Shown: positions 24,946 to 32,795 of the stretch, in pieces
Layout of the letters: every line of letters begins with the position of its first letter
Position numbering within the stretch: position 1 is the stretch's first letter
NCBI RefSeq assembly: GCF_042676385.1
Contig: NZ_JBHTHA010000017.1
Span: 124,001-188,000, forward strand
Source: Paenibacillus_E sp042676385
GTDB lineage: Bacteria; Bacillota; Bacilli; Paenibacillales; NBRC-103111
Direction of reading: 5' to 3'
DNA length: 64,000 nt
Notes under the pieces: model-generated
Database searches by the model: none
Told to the model about the DNA's origin: nothing
What the model saw: only the letters and a program-made list of their open reading frames with translations
Made by a program: the position numbers and the translations under genes

Positions 24946-25128
24946 ATTGGATTTCATCCAATAAAATAAGCTGTTCAACAACAATAAAGGCTCGACTGTT
25001 GGATATTCTCCAATAGATTTAGAAATACGAGCCCCTTTCGCCAATATTTCCTTGATTTTATTGGATATTTTCCAGTGTAGTAGGCAAAAAACCGTAGGCA
25101 TCTTCGATCCATTGTACGAAATCCAGTG
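24946..25128. repeat. Four-module intergenic repeat element, locus C (inside the thi operon)
   Basis: Motifs ATTGGATTTCATCCAATA (24946-24963), GTTGGATATTCTCCAATA (24998-25015), ATTGGATATTTTCCAGTG (25060-25077) and ATTGTACGAAATCCAGTG (25111-25128). Centres are 52, 62 and 51 bp apart and the total is 183 bp, the same as locus B. It lies in the 353-bp thiG-thiD gap, the only long gap of an otherwise overlapping operon; nothing else was seen in that gap. Confidence 0.7.
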
Positions 25129-25212
25129 CATACCGCTCCTGCGATTACCTGGCAAATGATACGGGTAGCATTAGGGTATGTGGTATGCTCTCTCTTTGCT
25201 CAGACGATCCTC

Positions 25213-25980
25213 CTAAGCGCGACTAAACCCTTCCATCGGGCTGCTAGCCGATGCATATCGCTTCTTCGGAATGCGACCCGCTTCGAAGCCTGCGCGTCCC
25301 GCTTCGATGGCGAGTTTCATCGCGAGCGCCATTTTCACCGGATCCTTCGCACCCGATACCGCTGTGTTCAGCAGCACGCCGTCAGCTCCCATCTCCATCG
25401 CGAGCGCTGCATCCGAAGGGGCGCCGATCCCTGCATCCACAATAACGGGCACCGTCGCCTGTTCGATAATGAAGCTTAGGTTCAAAGGATTGATAATCCC
25501 TTGCCCCGTACCGATCGGCGATGCTCCCGGCATGATGGCGTGTACGCCCAGTTCTTGCAGTCGTTTAGCAAGCAAGACGTCATCCGAGGTGTACGGCAGC
25601 ACGATGAAACCTTCTTTCAAAAGCATTTCCGATGCTTTCAGCGTTTCGATCGGATCGGGCAGCAGCGTCTTGTCATCTCCGATGACTTCGACTTTAATCA
25701 TGTCGCACAGCCCAGATGCCTTTGCCAGCTTCGCAATGCGCACGGCTTCTTCCGCCGTCTTTGCGCCCGCCGTATTCGGCAGCAGCGTGAACTGCGATAC
25801 GTCCAGCATAGACAAGAAATTCGGCTGGCTCGCCTCAAAAATATTCATTCTACGCACCGCGAACGTCAGAATCTGCGATTCACTGACATCTACGGCTTGC
25901 TTTTGAATTTCAAAATTCGGGAATTTCCCCGTACCGAGCAAAAGACGTGAACGAAACTCGTAAGAACCGATTTTCAACAT
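25213..25980 (-). CDS. thiG: Thiazole synthase ThiG
   Basis: A 255-aa TIM barrel starting MLKIGSYEFRSRLLLGTGKF; GGAGG is 8 nt before this ATG. Motifs: catalytic lysine in MIKVEVIGD, LPNTAGAKTAEEAVR, MPGASPIGTGQG, VIVDAGIGAPSDAALAMEMGADGVLLNTA. Makes thiazole phosphate from deoxyxylulose phosphate, dehydroglycine (from ThiO) and ThiS thiocarboxylate. Starts 4 nt after thiS. Confidence 0.97.
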   Translation of the reverse strand: MLKIGSYEFRSRLLLGTGKFPNFEIQKQAVDVSESQILTFAVRRMNIFEASQPNFLSMLDVSQFTLLPNTAGAKTAEEAVRIAKLAKASGLCDMIKVEVIGDDKTLLPDPIETLKASEMLLKEGFIVLPYTSDDVLLAKRLQELGVHAIMPGASPIGTGQGIINPLNLSFIIEQATVPVIVDAGIGAPSDAALAMEMGADGVLLNTAVSGAKDPVKMALAMKLAIEAGRAGFEAGRIPKKRYASASSPMEGFSRA

Positions 25981-25984
25981 AAAT

Positions 25985-26188
25985 TTAGCCTCCTCCGACA
26001 AAATGTACGATTTCGATTTTATATCCTTCAGCTAACGCTGCTTGCGCGTGATCTTCTTTTTGCAGAATCGACTGGTTAAGCTCGACAACAAGCATTTTAC
26101 CGGTCAGCTCAAAATGCTCCAGCAGCTCCGTAACTGTCGTGACGGAATCCGGTACGTCAACCGTTTGTCCGTTAATGTGCAGCTTCAA
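25985..26188 (-). CDS. thiS: Sulfur carrier protein ThiS
   Basis: A 67-aa ubiquitin-fold protein ending VHFVGGG; the C-terminal Gly-Gly is adenylated and converted to thiocarboxylate. MKLHINGQTVDVPDSVTTV is the typical start. Overlaps the end of thiO by 17 nt. No thiF activating enzyme is in the operon, so activation must come from elsewhere (ThiF/MoeB type). Confidence 0.95.
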   Translation of the reverse strand: MKLHINGQTVDVPDSVTTVTELLEHFELTGKMLVVELNQSILQKEDHAQAALAEGYKIEIVHFVGGG

Positions 26189-27470
26189 TGATGTGCAGCT
26201 CCTTTCCTACTTCTCGGCCCTGCTCTTGCTTAGTAGGCCCCTGACCACGATGTCCGGCCCGCTTCGAGTGCCCCGACAGATCCGGGCAAAAAGCATCGAG
26301 CCACGGCTTAAGTTGAGGCTCTTGGCGGGTCGGCTCTAAGTCCAACTCCAATTGAGTATCCGCCTCTTGCTCGCTGTCATCCCCCAATATCAGGTCGGCC
26401 ATCACCTTACCGGTTATCGGACTGAGCAAAATTCCGTTGCGGTAATGGCCATAAGCCGCATACAGTCCCTCGACCTCAGGCACCATGCCGATGTACGGCA
26501 AACCGTCCGGCGTCTGAGGACGCAGACCCGACCACGCCTTCTCCCACTCCGTCTCGGCAATGGAAGGCATCAGCAGCTTCGCCCGCTCCATCAGCTCAGC
26601 CAAACCGGCCAGCGACACCTTCCGGTCGTAGCTGCCGGGCTGGACCGTTGCGCCGACCAGCAGCCTGCCGCCTGCTTTCGGCACGATATAGCACCCTGGC
26701 GTGAACAGGGTCTTGCTCAGCACGGGCTTCGGCGTCAAAACGGAAAAGCACTCGCCCTTCACGGGGTACACCGGCAGCTCTACGCCTACATCGGCCAGGA
26801 GCTGCCCGCTCCATGTACCCGACGCGACGATTACGCGATCGCCATAGATCGGGCCGTCGCTCGTCATGACGCCGATGGCCTTGCCCTGCTCCGTGAGCAG
26901 CTTCTGCACTTGAGCGAATTCCTGCACATTCGCTCCCAGGATACGGGCTGCTTGCGCGAACGCCTGAGCCAGCAGCGGCGCCTCCACCTGCCCGTCGTCC
27001 GGCAGGTAGAGCGCTCCGCGCACGGCCTGGCTCAAGGCCGGCTCCAGCCGGGCGGCTGCGGCTGCGCTCAGCCACTCGGCCTGCTCGCCCGCTGCGCGTT
27101 GAAGCTTCTCGCGGGCGCGCAGCTCCTCTTCTTGAACGTCCGTGAGCGCGACGTTCAAGAGCCCTTCACGGACGAGGCCGATGCCGATGCCCGTGAGTGC
27201 CTTCAGTTCCTCGGCCAGCTGCGGGAACATGGCCCTGCTGCGCCGGGCCCATTGGAACAGCAGCCCCGTGTCCTCCATCTCGGACTGCGCACCGAGCATA
27301 CCGGCTGCAGCTGCAGACGCTTCCGAACCTGTTCTGCCTCGCTCCAGTACGGTGACCGCCTGACCACGCCCTGCCAGGTGATATGCGATAGAGCAGCCAA
27401 TGACGCCGCCTCCCACGACGATAACTTCTGAAGAACGCACATTAGAACTCTTTTTGCTCAATCGATCCAC
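26172..27470 (-). CDS. thiO: Glycine oxidase ThiO
   Basis: A 432-aa FAD-dependent amine oxidase. GTG start at 27470 chosen because GGAGG is 8 nt upstream. FAD site VIVVGGGVIGCSIAYHLAGRG, then GSEASAAAAGMLGAQ, and C-terminal GLRPQTPDGLPYIGMVPEVEGLYAAYGHYRNGILLSP of the DAO fold. Provides dehydroglycine for ThiG. The last about 60 residues (after MADLILGDD) are a charged extension beyond the usual 370 aa. Overlaps tenI by 29 nt and thiS by 17 nt. Confidence 0.94.
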   Translation of the reverse strand: MDRLSKKSSNVRSSEVIVVGGGVIGCSIAYHLAGRGQAVTVLERGRTGSEASAAAAGMLGAQSEMEDTGLLFQWARRSRAMFPQLAEELKALTGIGIGLVREGLLNVALTDVQEEELRAREKLQRAAGEQAEWLSAAAAARLEPALSQAVRGALYLPDDGQVEAPLLAQAFAQAARILGANVQEFAQVQKLLTEQGKAIGVMTSDGPIYGDRVIVASGTWSGQLLADVGVELPVYPVKGECFSVLTPKPVLSKTLFTPGCYIVPKAGGRLLVGATVQPGSYDRKVSLAGLAELMERAKLLMPSIAETEWEKAWSGLRPQTPDGLPYIGMVPEVEGLYAAYGHYRNGILLSPITGKVMADLILGDDSEQEADTQLELDLEPTRQEPQLKPWLDAFCPDLSGHSKRAGHRGQGPTKQEQGREVGKELHIIEAAH

Positions 27471-28092
27471 GCCCCTCACCTCCGTACCTTCTCATTTCAT
27501 CTGCATATACCTTCGCCGCTTGCTGCGGATCCTGCGCTTCCCAAATACCGCTCATAACAGCTATGCCCGTGGCCCCTGCTTCCAGCACCGTCCTTACCCG
27601 ATCTGGCGTTATCCCTCCGATGGCGATGACAGGGACCTTCACCTTCCCCGTCACTTCCGTCAGCTGCTCTATGCCTCTCGGAGGCAATCCTTGCTTCGAA
27701 GCAGTCGCAAACACATGCCCAAACATCAAGTAATCCGCCCCTTCCTGCTCACGCAGCCATGCTTCCTCGGCGCTATGTATGGATATTCCTGTTCGAATGT
27801 AGCCCAAGTATATCTCCCGGATAGCGGGAAGCGGCGGGCTGCTGCCCGGTAGATGAGCACCGCCCAGCTTCGCTGCTATCGCTAGACTCGGGTACCCGTT
27901 TATATAAATGCCCTTGGGTGAAACACCCGCTTCCAGCAGCGTTTGCAGCCCCCGCAAAATCTCTTTCATCGGCTTTGTTTTTTCCCGAATATGAATCGCA
28001 GTGACGTAGGACTGTATCTCCAGCGCGATGGCCGTCATCGTCGACCAGCTTTGTTTGCCATCAGAGATCACGTGCAGTTCATAGCCCGCCAT
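27442..28092 (-). CDS. tenI: Thiazole tautomerase TenI (ThiE-like)
   Basis: A 216-aa TIM barrel starting MAGYELHVISDGKQ (GAGGAGG upstream); longer frames would run into the terminator of the riboswitch. Thi-superfamily motifs YLMFGHVFATASKQG, VPVIAIGGITPDRVRTVLEAGATGIAVMSGI. The ThiE diphosphate residues (NDD..) are lost (INGYPSLAIAAKLGGAHL), which fits TenI, the enzyme that aromatises the thiazole. First gene of the operon. Confidence 0.92.
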   Translation of the reverse strand: MAGYELHVISDGKQSWSTMTAIALEIQSYVTAIHIREKTKPMKEILRGLQTLLEAGVSPKGIYINGYPSLAIAAKLGGAHLPGSSPPLPAIREIYLGYIRTGISIHSAEEAWLREQEGADYLMFGHVFATASKQGLPPRGIEQLTEVTGKVKVPVIAIGGITPDRVRTVLEAGATGIAVMSGIWEAQDPQQAAKVYADEMRRYGGEGRGSIEQKEF

Positions 28093-28131
28093 ACTCCGCC
28101 TCCTCTTTTGTTCAACGCTTGTTTTAAACGC

Positions 28132-28162
28132 AAAAAAACCACTTTTCCGAAGAAAAGTGGTT
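28132..28162 (-). terminator. Expression-platform terminator of the TPP riboswitch
   Basis: Minus strand AACCACTTTTC, TTCG-type loop, GAAAAGTGGTT followed by TTTTTT. It sits between the aptamer and tenI. Confidence 0.9.
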
Positions 28163-28219
28163 GTAGGTCCGCACATACTAAACATGTAAACTAAACATGC
28201 GTAGGTGTCCTAACAAATT

Positions 28220-28316
28220 CGAAATTCCACTTTCCTCCGCTGGTATGACCCAGTTCAGGTTCAAAGGGTTCAGATCACTCTGTCTCAGCCTTTCGGCGCC
28301 CCTAGGGATTCATTCA
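28220..28316 (-). ncRNA. TPP riboswitch (THI element)
   Basis: Minus strand carries the invariant parts in order: AGGGGCGCC, GGCTGAGA, ACCCTTTGAACCTGA, ACTGGGTCATACCAGCGGA, GGAAAGTGG. TPP binding should favour the terminator at 28132-28162 and switch off the seven thi genes downstream. Confidence 0.96.
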
Positions 28317-28332
28317 CATTCAATTGTTATTC

Positions 28333-28361
28333 ATCATAGCACGATGTCCCTGACTTGAAAA
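28333..28361 (-). promoter_or_regulatory. Promoter of the thiamine operon
   Basis: Minus strand TTTTCA (28356-28361), 17 nt, TATGAT (28333-28338); start expected near 28325, just before the aptamer. Confidence 0.6.
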
Positions 28362-28469
28362 TAGGGGACTTTTATAAAAATAGTTTATCGATATTCATGA
28401 CGCTCCCCCCTTGTGCCCTGTCACGCTTATATTATAATGATCATTAGCATGCTTTTTTGATAATCTGTG

Positions 28470-29045
28470 CTATAACGAAGAATGCTGGCGATTATTAGCC
28501 TTATTGAACTTTTTTACATGAGAAAGCTGCGAAAGCAGCACGGATGCATTGAGCCAGAGAGCACCTGTGCTGATGAGCGAAAATCTGGCCTTCGGATTGG
28601 CGAATAAAATGCGAAGATCCTTGAAGAACGCCAGGGCAGACGGGCCGAATTGGACGTGAGGATTGCCCGCTTTCTTGGGAATTGCACACGTTAACAAGAG
28701 GGATAGCACGTACAGCGTCAGACAGGTAAGAATGCCAAGCGTATCGGAAATGTCCGCCAGCAAGCCGCCAACGACAGTACCGAGTAGAATAGCCAAAATC
28801 GTCGAGCCTTCCACTTTGGCGTTTGCGCGCAGCAGCTCTTCTTCACTATTTGTAAGTTCCGTCAAAATGCCGTATTTGGCCGGCGAGTAGACGACAGCAC
28901 CTATACCTAGCACCAAGTAACAAAACACGGCGGGCACGCCGAAGAGCAGCATGAGAATGCCGATGCTTTTGAATAAATTGCCATATAAAAGTACATGTGT
29001 CTTCGCCTTGCGGTCAGCAAGCGCACCTACGATTGGAGCGAGCAC
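28470..29045 (-). pseudogene. MFS transporter fragment (LplT-like), broken at both ends
   Basis: A 191-codon frame with middle MFS features: QYVVLAPIVGALADRKAKTHVLLYG (loop 2-3), AVVYSPAKYGILTELT (the PAKYG motif of lysophospholipid transporter-like proteins), ANAKVEGSTILAILLGTVVGG. It lacks the first helix, with an in-frame TAA just before TRSQYVVLAP and no ribosome site, and it ends after about half of the usual 400 residues in NKANNRQHSSL. Both ends were evidently lost by deletion or insertion. The 29046-29280 DNA upstream has a 9-bp inverted repeat (ATAAGAATT/AATTCTTAT) and no gene. Confidence 0.75.
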
Positions 29046-29316
29046 GACATACTGCGACCGCGTTTAAAGGTTGTTTTTATCGCCAATAAGAATTTGTCTT
29101 TCCGTGTACCTCGGAACTTATCAATTCTTATGTGGTAAAAAAGTTCAAATTATCCGCAAAGGCGCTTAAAAATTGCGTGAGATATAGCGAATTTAGCGAG
29201 CTCGATTTTAGACTCAACGCTCTCACCCCTGTATATATTTTGTTTCAAACTGCTAAATTCAAAGATACTACTGGATCAAGTTGGAAATGAATTTTCAAGA
29301 GAGGAAGTCCTCCTGG

Positions 29317-30294
29317 ATGCTGCCGCAATTGAACAAAAAAATGGAAAAAATCATGCCCCTTATAACACCTATTAGCGTTCTCATTGGCGTTTTGCTGGGC
29401 GCTCATTTATCCGGATACACGTACTTGTCACCATGGATTTTTGCCTTTATGACCTTCTCGGGAAGTATCAGCTCCAGTTTCAAAGAGTTCGTGCAGGTCG
29501 TCGTTCAGCCGCTCCCTTTAATTGCAACTTTACTTATCCTTCATGTCATGATGCCGCTTGTGGCCATGGGCCTCGGCCATGTCGTTTATAGCGACGATTC
29601 CTTTACAATAATCGGCCTCGTATTAGCTGCTGCCATCCCTACAGGCATTACCAGCTTTGTCTGGGTAGCTATTTATCGCGGGCATATAGCGTTGACACTA
29701 TCGATCATATTGGTGGATACGGTGCTCTCCCCATTCGTTGTCCCTTATACGATGTATCTACTCGTTGGAGCCAAAGTACATATGGACACGCTGGCCATGA
29801 TGAAAGGTTTGTTTTTCATGATCGTGCTGCCTTCCTTGATCGGCATGATTCTCAATCAGTTGACACGTGGCCGAGTTAAAGAGCAGTGGAGCGGAAGGCT
29901 CGGGCCTTTTTCGAAAATCGCGATGGGCATTGTCGTCGCCATTAACGGTTCCGTCATCGCGCCCTATCTGCGCGACATCAACGGTAAACTGCTCGGTTTA
30001 GCCTTGTTCGTGCTTATCCTAGCCTCGCTGGGCTATGTCCTCGGCTGGCTCATCGCCAAGCTGATGCACTGGCCGGAAGACATTGTCGTTGCACTAACCT
30101 TTAACGGCGGCATGCGCAACATCAGCGCCGGTGCCGTTCTGGCTGTCGCCTATTTCCCAGCTCCTGTTGCCATTCCAGTCGTACTCGGCATGCTGTTCCA
30201 GCAATCGCTCGCTTCGCTGTTCGGCTACCTGCTGAACAGGCGGTATGCTTTGAAAGCACCGCACAGCTTGGGCGCCGGGAAGGCGCAGGTTTAG
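29317..30294 (+). CDS. Bile acid:sodium symporter (BASS) family transporter
   Basis: A 325-aa protein with nine or ten TM helices. Start at 29317 (MLPQLNKKMEKIM) has GAGAGGAAG upstream; two earlier in-frame starts lack ribosome sites. Family marks: LISVLIGVLLGAHLSG-like TM1, FSGSISSSFKEF, MPLVAMGLGHV, AAAIPTGITSFVW, and LTFNGGMRNISAGAVLAVAYFP (the conserved GMRN region). Bacterial members take up organic anions with sodium, for example pantoate or keto acids. Substrate unknown. Confidence 0.88.
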   Translation: MLPQLNKKMEKIMPLITPISVLIGVLLGAHLSGYTYLSPWIFAFMTFSGSISSSFKEFVQVVVQPLPLIATLLILHVMMPLVAMGLGHVVYSDDSFTIIGLVLAAAIPTGITSFVWVAIYRGHIALTLSIILVDTVLSPFVVPYTMYLLVGAKVHMDTLAMMKGLFFMIVLPSLIGMILNQLTRGRVKEQWSGRLGPFSKIAMGIVVAINGSVIAPYLRDINGKLLGLALFVLILASLGYVLGWLIAKLMHWPEDIVVALTFNGGMRNISAGAVLAVAYFPAPVAIPVVLGMLFQQSLASLFGYLLNRRYALKAPHSLGAGKAQV

Positions 30295-30299
30295 TGGTT

Positions 30300-30398
30300 A
30301 TAGCTAAAATCAAAAAGCATATTCCGGCTCCGAATACGATGATGCCCAGCAGAACGAGAAGCAGCGTAACCGTGATTTTGGCTGCGAAAACGTGCTCT
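30300..30398 (-). pseudogene. Possible remnant: one membrane helix in frame
   Basis: Minus strand reads VFAAKITVTLLLVLLGIIVF then GAGICFLILAITTK, a convincing TM helix, without start codon, ribosome site or partner sequence. It may be the tail of a decayed membrane protein lying next to the broken MFS gene. Weak evidence. Confidence 0.25.
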
Positions 30399-30435
30399 CT
30401 CTAGTGCAAATAACTAGCAATTTTATATTAGGATA

Positions 30436-30461
30436 GCCTTGTGTTCGGTGCAACACAAGGC
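30436..30461. repeat. Perfect 10-bp hairpin
   Basis: GCCTTGTGTT, 6-nt loop, AACACAAGGC. It has no T run. Purpose unknown; it lies in a 468-bp region with no intact gene (30295-30762). Confidence 0.5.
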
Positions 30462-30549
30462 GTTCACGAGTCGTTAAGAACAAAGGTCCCAAATAAGGCA
30501 TTCTGGAGACGCTAAAGATGGCCAGAATCGCTCCTTTCATGCTCCGAAC

Positions 30550-30602
30550 GAACAAAAGTCCATAAACTACGAACAATGTTCAAAGTTTATGGACTTTTGT
30601 TC
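30550..30602. repeat. Perfect 19-bp inverted repeat with nested hairpin
   Basis: GAACAAAAGTCCATAAACT pairs without mismatch with AGTTTATGGACTTTTGTTC. The 15-nt loop itself contains GAAC-AAT-GTTC. Far stronger than an ordinary terminator and not adjacent to a stop codon. Confidence 0.7.
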
Positions 30603-30712
30603 TCTCCTGCTACATCAGATCGTTTCGCCCATATATTAGCGCCTTACGGTTCTTTATTAGTGCACTATGGGGCGCTAATCATTTTCCCAATAATAATCCT
30701 GATCTCAGACAA

Positions 30713-30750
30713 CAAAAATCCCGTTCATCCATCAGATGAAATCGGGATTC
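30713..30750 (-). terminator. Terminator of the NO synthase operon
   Basis: Minus strand AATCCCG(AT) pairs with CGGGATT across a loop that itself pairs (TTCATC/GATGAA), followed by TTTTTG. Confidence 0.75.
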
Positions 30751-30762
30751 TAAAAACACATG

Positions 30763-31281
30763 CTACCTAATGGATTGCAGCACCTGGTCCGCATCCGCTT
30801 CTCCGCTCGCTACAAGCTCAACAGGCTCAGCGAACATGTCGCACATGTAGACGAACAAGCTAAGTATGTCCAATATTTCTTCACTATCGAACAATTTCGC
30901 GGCGGATACACTGTATACGTAACGGTAATGCAATTCATTCTGTTCGTTAATGCCGAAGTGGCCTATAGGCAGCCTTGTATTAATTTCCAGCAGCACTGCT
31001 GCCACGGCATCGCGGCACGCCTCATTCAAATGGAATGGTAATGTACTGTAAATTTGCAGCAGATGGATGGCTGCAGTCTCTTCCTCATCGAGCGGCAAAA
31101 AGCTGAAATGGAGAAACCGGTCGCGCCCCTTCTTATCTTCCTGAAATCCGGCCATAAGTACATGAAGCGGAATCGCCTCAGATTTCTCCAGCAGATTCGT
31201 CGGCAAACCCGTTTCATCCAAAATATGTTTCAACAGCCTAAGCTGTTCCAAATGACGTGCATGCACATGTTCTTGCAGCAT
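30763..31281 (-). CDS. YbjN-like domain protein of unknown function
   Basis: A 172-aa protein. Start at 31281 (MLQEHVHARHLEQLRLLKHI) has GGGAG 7 nt upstream; the frame open from 31389 has none. The central part (FLHFSFLPLDEEETAAIHLLQIYSTLPF..INTRLPIGHFGINEQNELHYRYVYSV) has the beta-strand and helix pattern of YbjN/CesT-like chaperone folds: LP(I)GHFG followed by a YRYV strand. No catalytic motif. It follows nos by about 110 bp with only a weak stem between, so it may be co-expressed. Confidence 0.6.
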   Translation of the reverse strand: MLQEHVHARHLEQLRLLKHILDETGLPTNLLEKSEAIPLHVLMAGFQEDKKGRDRFLHFSFLPLDEEETAAIHLLQIYSTLPFHLNEACRDAVAAVLLEINTRLPIGHFGINEQNELHYRYVYSVSAAKLFDSEEILDILSLFVYMCDMFAEPVELVASGEADADQVLQSIR

Positions 31282-31349
31282 TTGTTCACTCCCTACTTTC
31301 TTCAGCTTCTTCAAGTTCAAGTCCACTATAACATGCCGGGCACAAATGC

Positions 31350-31375
31350 AAAAACATAGCCGAGGAAGAATCGGC
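31350..31375 (-). terminator. Weak stem-loop after the NO synthase gene
   Basis: Minus strand GCCGA-ttcttcc-TCGGC followed by TATGTTTTT. A short stem; partial readthrough is likely. Confidence 0.4.
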
Positions 31376-31392
31376 ATGCCCTCATTCATTTC

Positions 31393-32472
31393 TCAGTTGT
31401 GGTAAAAAAAGTTAGGCACCTTCACCTCATTGTGATAAGTGCTGTGGAAAATATGCGTCGTCGCCGGGGAAAGCGGCGGAATCAGCCAGGACCAATCCCC
31501 TGTCACTGCACGGCCATTCGTTTGCTCCCGTTCCTCAAAGCGCATAAACTGTTGGGCTGCAGTGTGATGATCTACAATCGTGACGCCCTGCTTTTGATAG
31601 GAGTGCAGAACCGCCACGTTAAGCTCAACAAGCGCTTTATCTTTCCACAGCGAGGCCGTTCTCCGTGTATCCAGTCCCATAATGGAAGCCACACGCGGCA
31701 GCATATCGTATCGCGCTTGATCTGCGAAGTTTCTCGCTCCAATCTCCGTTCCCATATACCATCCGTTAAATGGAGCCGCCGGGTAGTCGATGCCGCCGAT
31801 CTGCAGCCGCATATTGGATACGATCGGTACCGCATACCACTTGAGCTGCAAATCTTCGAACGCCGCAATGTCAGGGTGCGTAATATCCACTTGCATGACC
31901 AAATGCTCCGGGATTTCAAACAACTGCGGCTTCCGCTCCCCAATCTGCACGACAAGCGGCAGCACATCAAAATGAGTGCCTGCCCCGTTCCAACCTAGCG
32001 ACTGGCAAAGCTTTGTCACTTGAAGTGACGCCGGGTCGCCAAGCACCCCATGCTCCGTCTCATAGCCTGCATAGCGGATTAATTGGTCGTTCCAGATGCG
32101 AACTCCATGTTTTGGCTCAAGCGCGGGCGGGAAGATCGTGACAACTGGACGAATTTTGCCGCCATTCGTAGCGGTTTCAATATGTTGAAATAGCGCCTCT
32201 GCTATTTGTTCTTCGGTTTCCATATGCCTCGCATCGTGAATTTTCAGTGTTTCCCAAAATAATCTTCCGATGCAGCGGTTGCTGTTGCGCCACGCCATTT
32301 TCGCGCCATGCTGGAGCTCTTCGGTCGTGTGTTCATAATACCCGTTATCGCGAATATGCCGGTCAATTTCTGCTAGGCGTGTTTCTGTAGCATCTTGATC
32401 CTTACCTAGTTCATGATAGCAATCCTTGATGAAGGATATGGCCTCTTCAAGAAGCCGATCCGGTTCTTTCAT
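31393..32472 (-). CDS. nos: Bacterial nitric oxide synthase, oxygenase domain only
   Basis: A 359-aa protein matching the length of Bacillus NOS. Heme thiolate Cys67 in AWRNSNRCIGR; arginine/pterin site FNGWYMGTEIGARNFAD with Trp238 and Glu243; FDVLPLVVQ; C-terminal DWSWLIPPLSPATTHIFH and YHNEVKVPNFFYH. No reductase domain is fused and none is adjacent, as in other bacilli, where general flavodoxin-type reductases supply electrons. It oxidises arginine to citrulline and NO; in bacilli NO protects against oxidative stress and antibiotics. ATG overlaps the stop of the 107-aa ORF (ATGA). Confidence 0.96.
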   Translation of the reverse strand: MKEPDRLLEEAISFIKDCYHELGKDQDATETRLAEIDRHIRDNGYYEHTTEELQHGAKMAWRNSNRCIGRLFWETLKIHDARHMETEEQIAEALFQHIETATNGGKIRPVVTIFPPALEPKHGVRIWNDQLIRYAGYETEHGVLGDPASLQVTKLCQSLGWNGAGTHFDVLPLVVQIGERKPQLFEIPEHLVMQVDITHPDIAAFEDLQLKWYAVPIVSNMRLQIGGIDYPAAPFNGWYMGTEIGARNFADQARYDMLPRVASIMGLDTRRTASLWKDKALVELNVAVLHSYQKQGVTIVDHHTAAQQFMRFEEREQTNGRAVTGDWSWLIPPLSPATTHIFHSTYHNEVKVPNFFYHN

Positions 32473-32792
32473 GTTTGTACTCCCATCGGTATCGGTGTAA
32501 TAGCCCTAGCTGCTTCGAACCAACTAGGCTCACGTTGAATACATTTGTAATGACCATAAATTTCCAATTTTGAGGCCGCCCATGGATAATTATCCAATGT
32601 ACCCCTATTACAGTAAACGAACAAAATGTCAGGAAGAACCCCTCTCCTTCCCTCCACAGCGTCAAACCCAGCAACCTGGCTTGGAATATCAAATGACACC
32701 AAGAAGATGTCTACCTGGCAAGCGATGATTCCAAGTATGTGACTGGGGAGACCCTGCACGTCAATGGCGGAGATTTTATGACAACATGACAA
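32469..32792 (-). CDS. Possible 107-aa protein coupled to NO synthase
   Basis: An open frame that exactly fills the space between the quinone reductase stop (3 nt away) and the nos start (4-nt ATGA overlap). Sequence begins MSCCHKISAIDVQGLPSHIL and ends ARAITPIPMGVQT. No family recognised, no membrane helix, no good ribosome site before the ATG. The precise fit suggests a coupled gene, but the codon pattern is not strongly convincing, so it may be a chance frame in a leader. Confidence 0.35.
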   Translation of the reverse strand: MSCCHKISAIDVQGLPSHILGIIACQVDIFLVSFDIPSQVAGFDAVEGRRGVLPDILFVYCNRGTLDNYPWAASKLEIYGHYKCIQREPSWFEAARAITPIPMGVQT

Positions 32793-32795
32793 AGC

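Noticed and set aside
24946..25128. CRISPR-like spacing of short repeats (also at 4942 and 17900)
   Set aside because: Only four copies, repeats are degenerate and partly inverted, spacing is uneven (52/62/51), and no cas genes are near.
24940..25155. 71-codon minus-strand frame in the thiG-thiD gap
   Set aside because: Composed of the repeat modules, no ribosome site; the repeat element explains it.
26352..27431. 359-codon open frame opposite thiO
   Set aside because: Arg/Leu/His-rich low-complexity product typical of an antisense frame in GC-rich coding DNA.
30310..30576. 88-codon minus-strand frame
   Set aside because: No ribosome site; ends in a different frame from the one that shows the membrane helix at 30300-30398.
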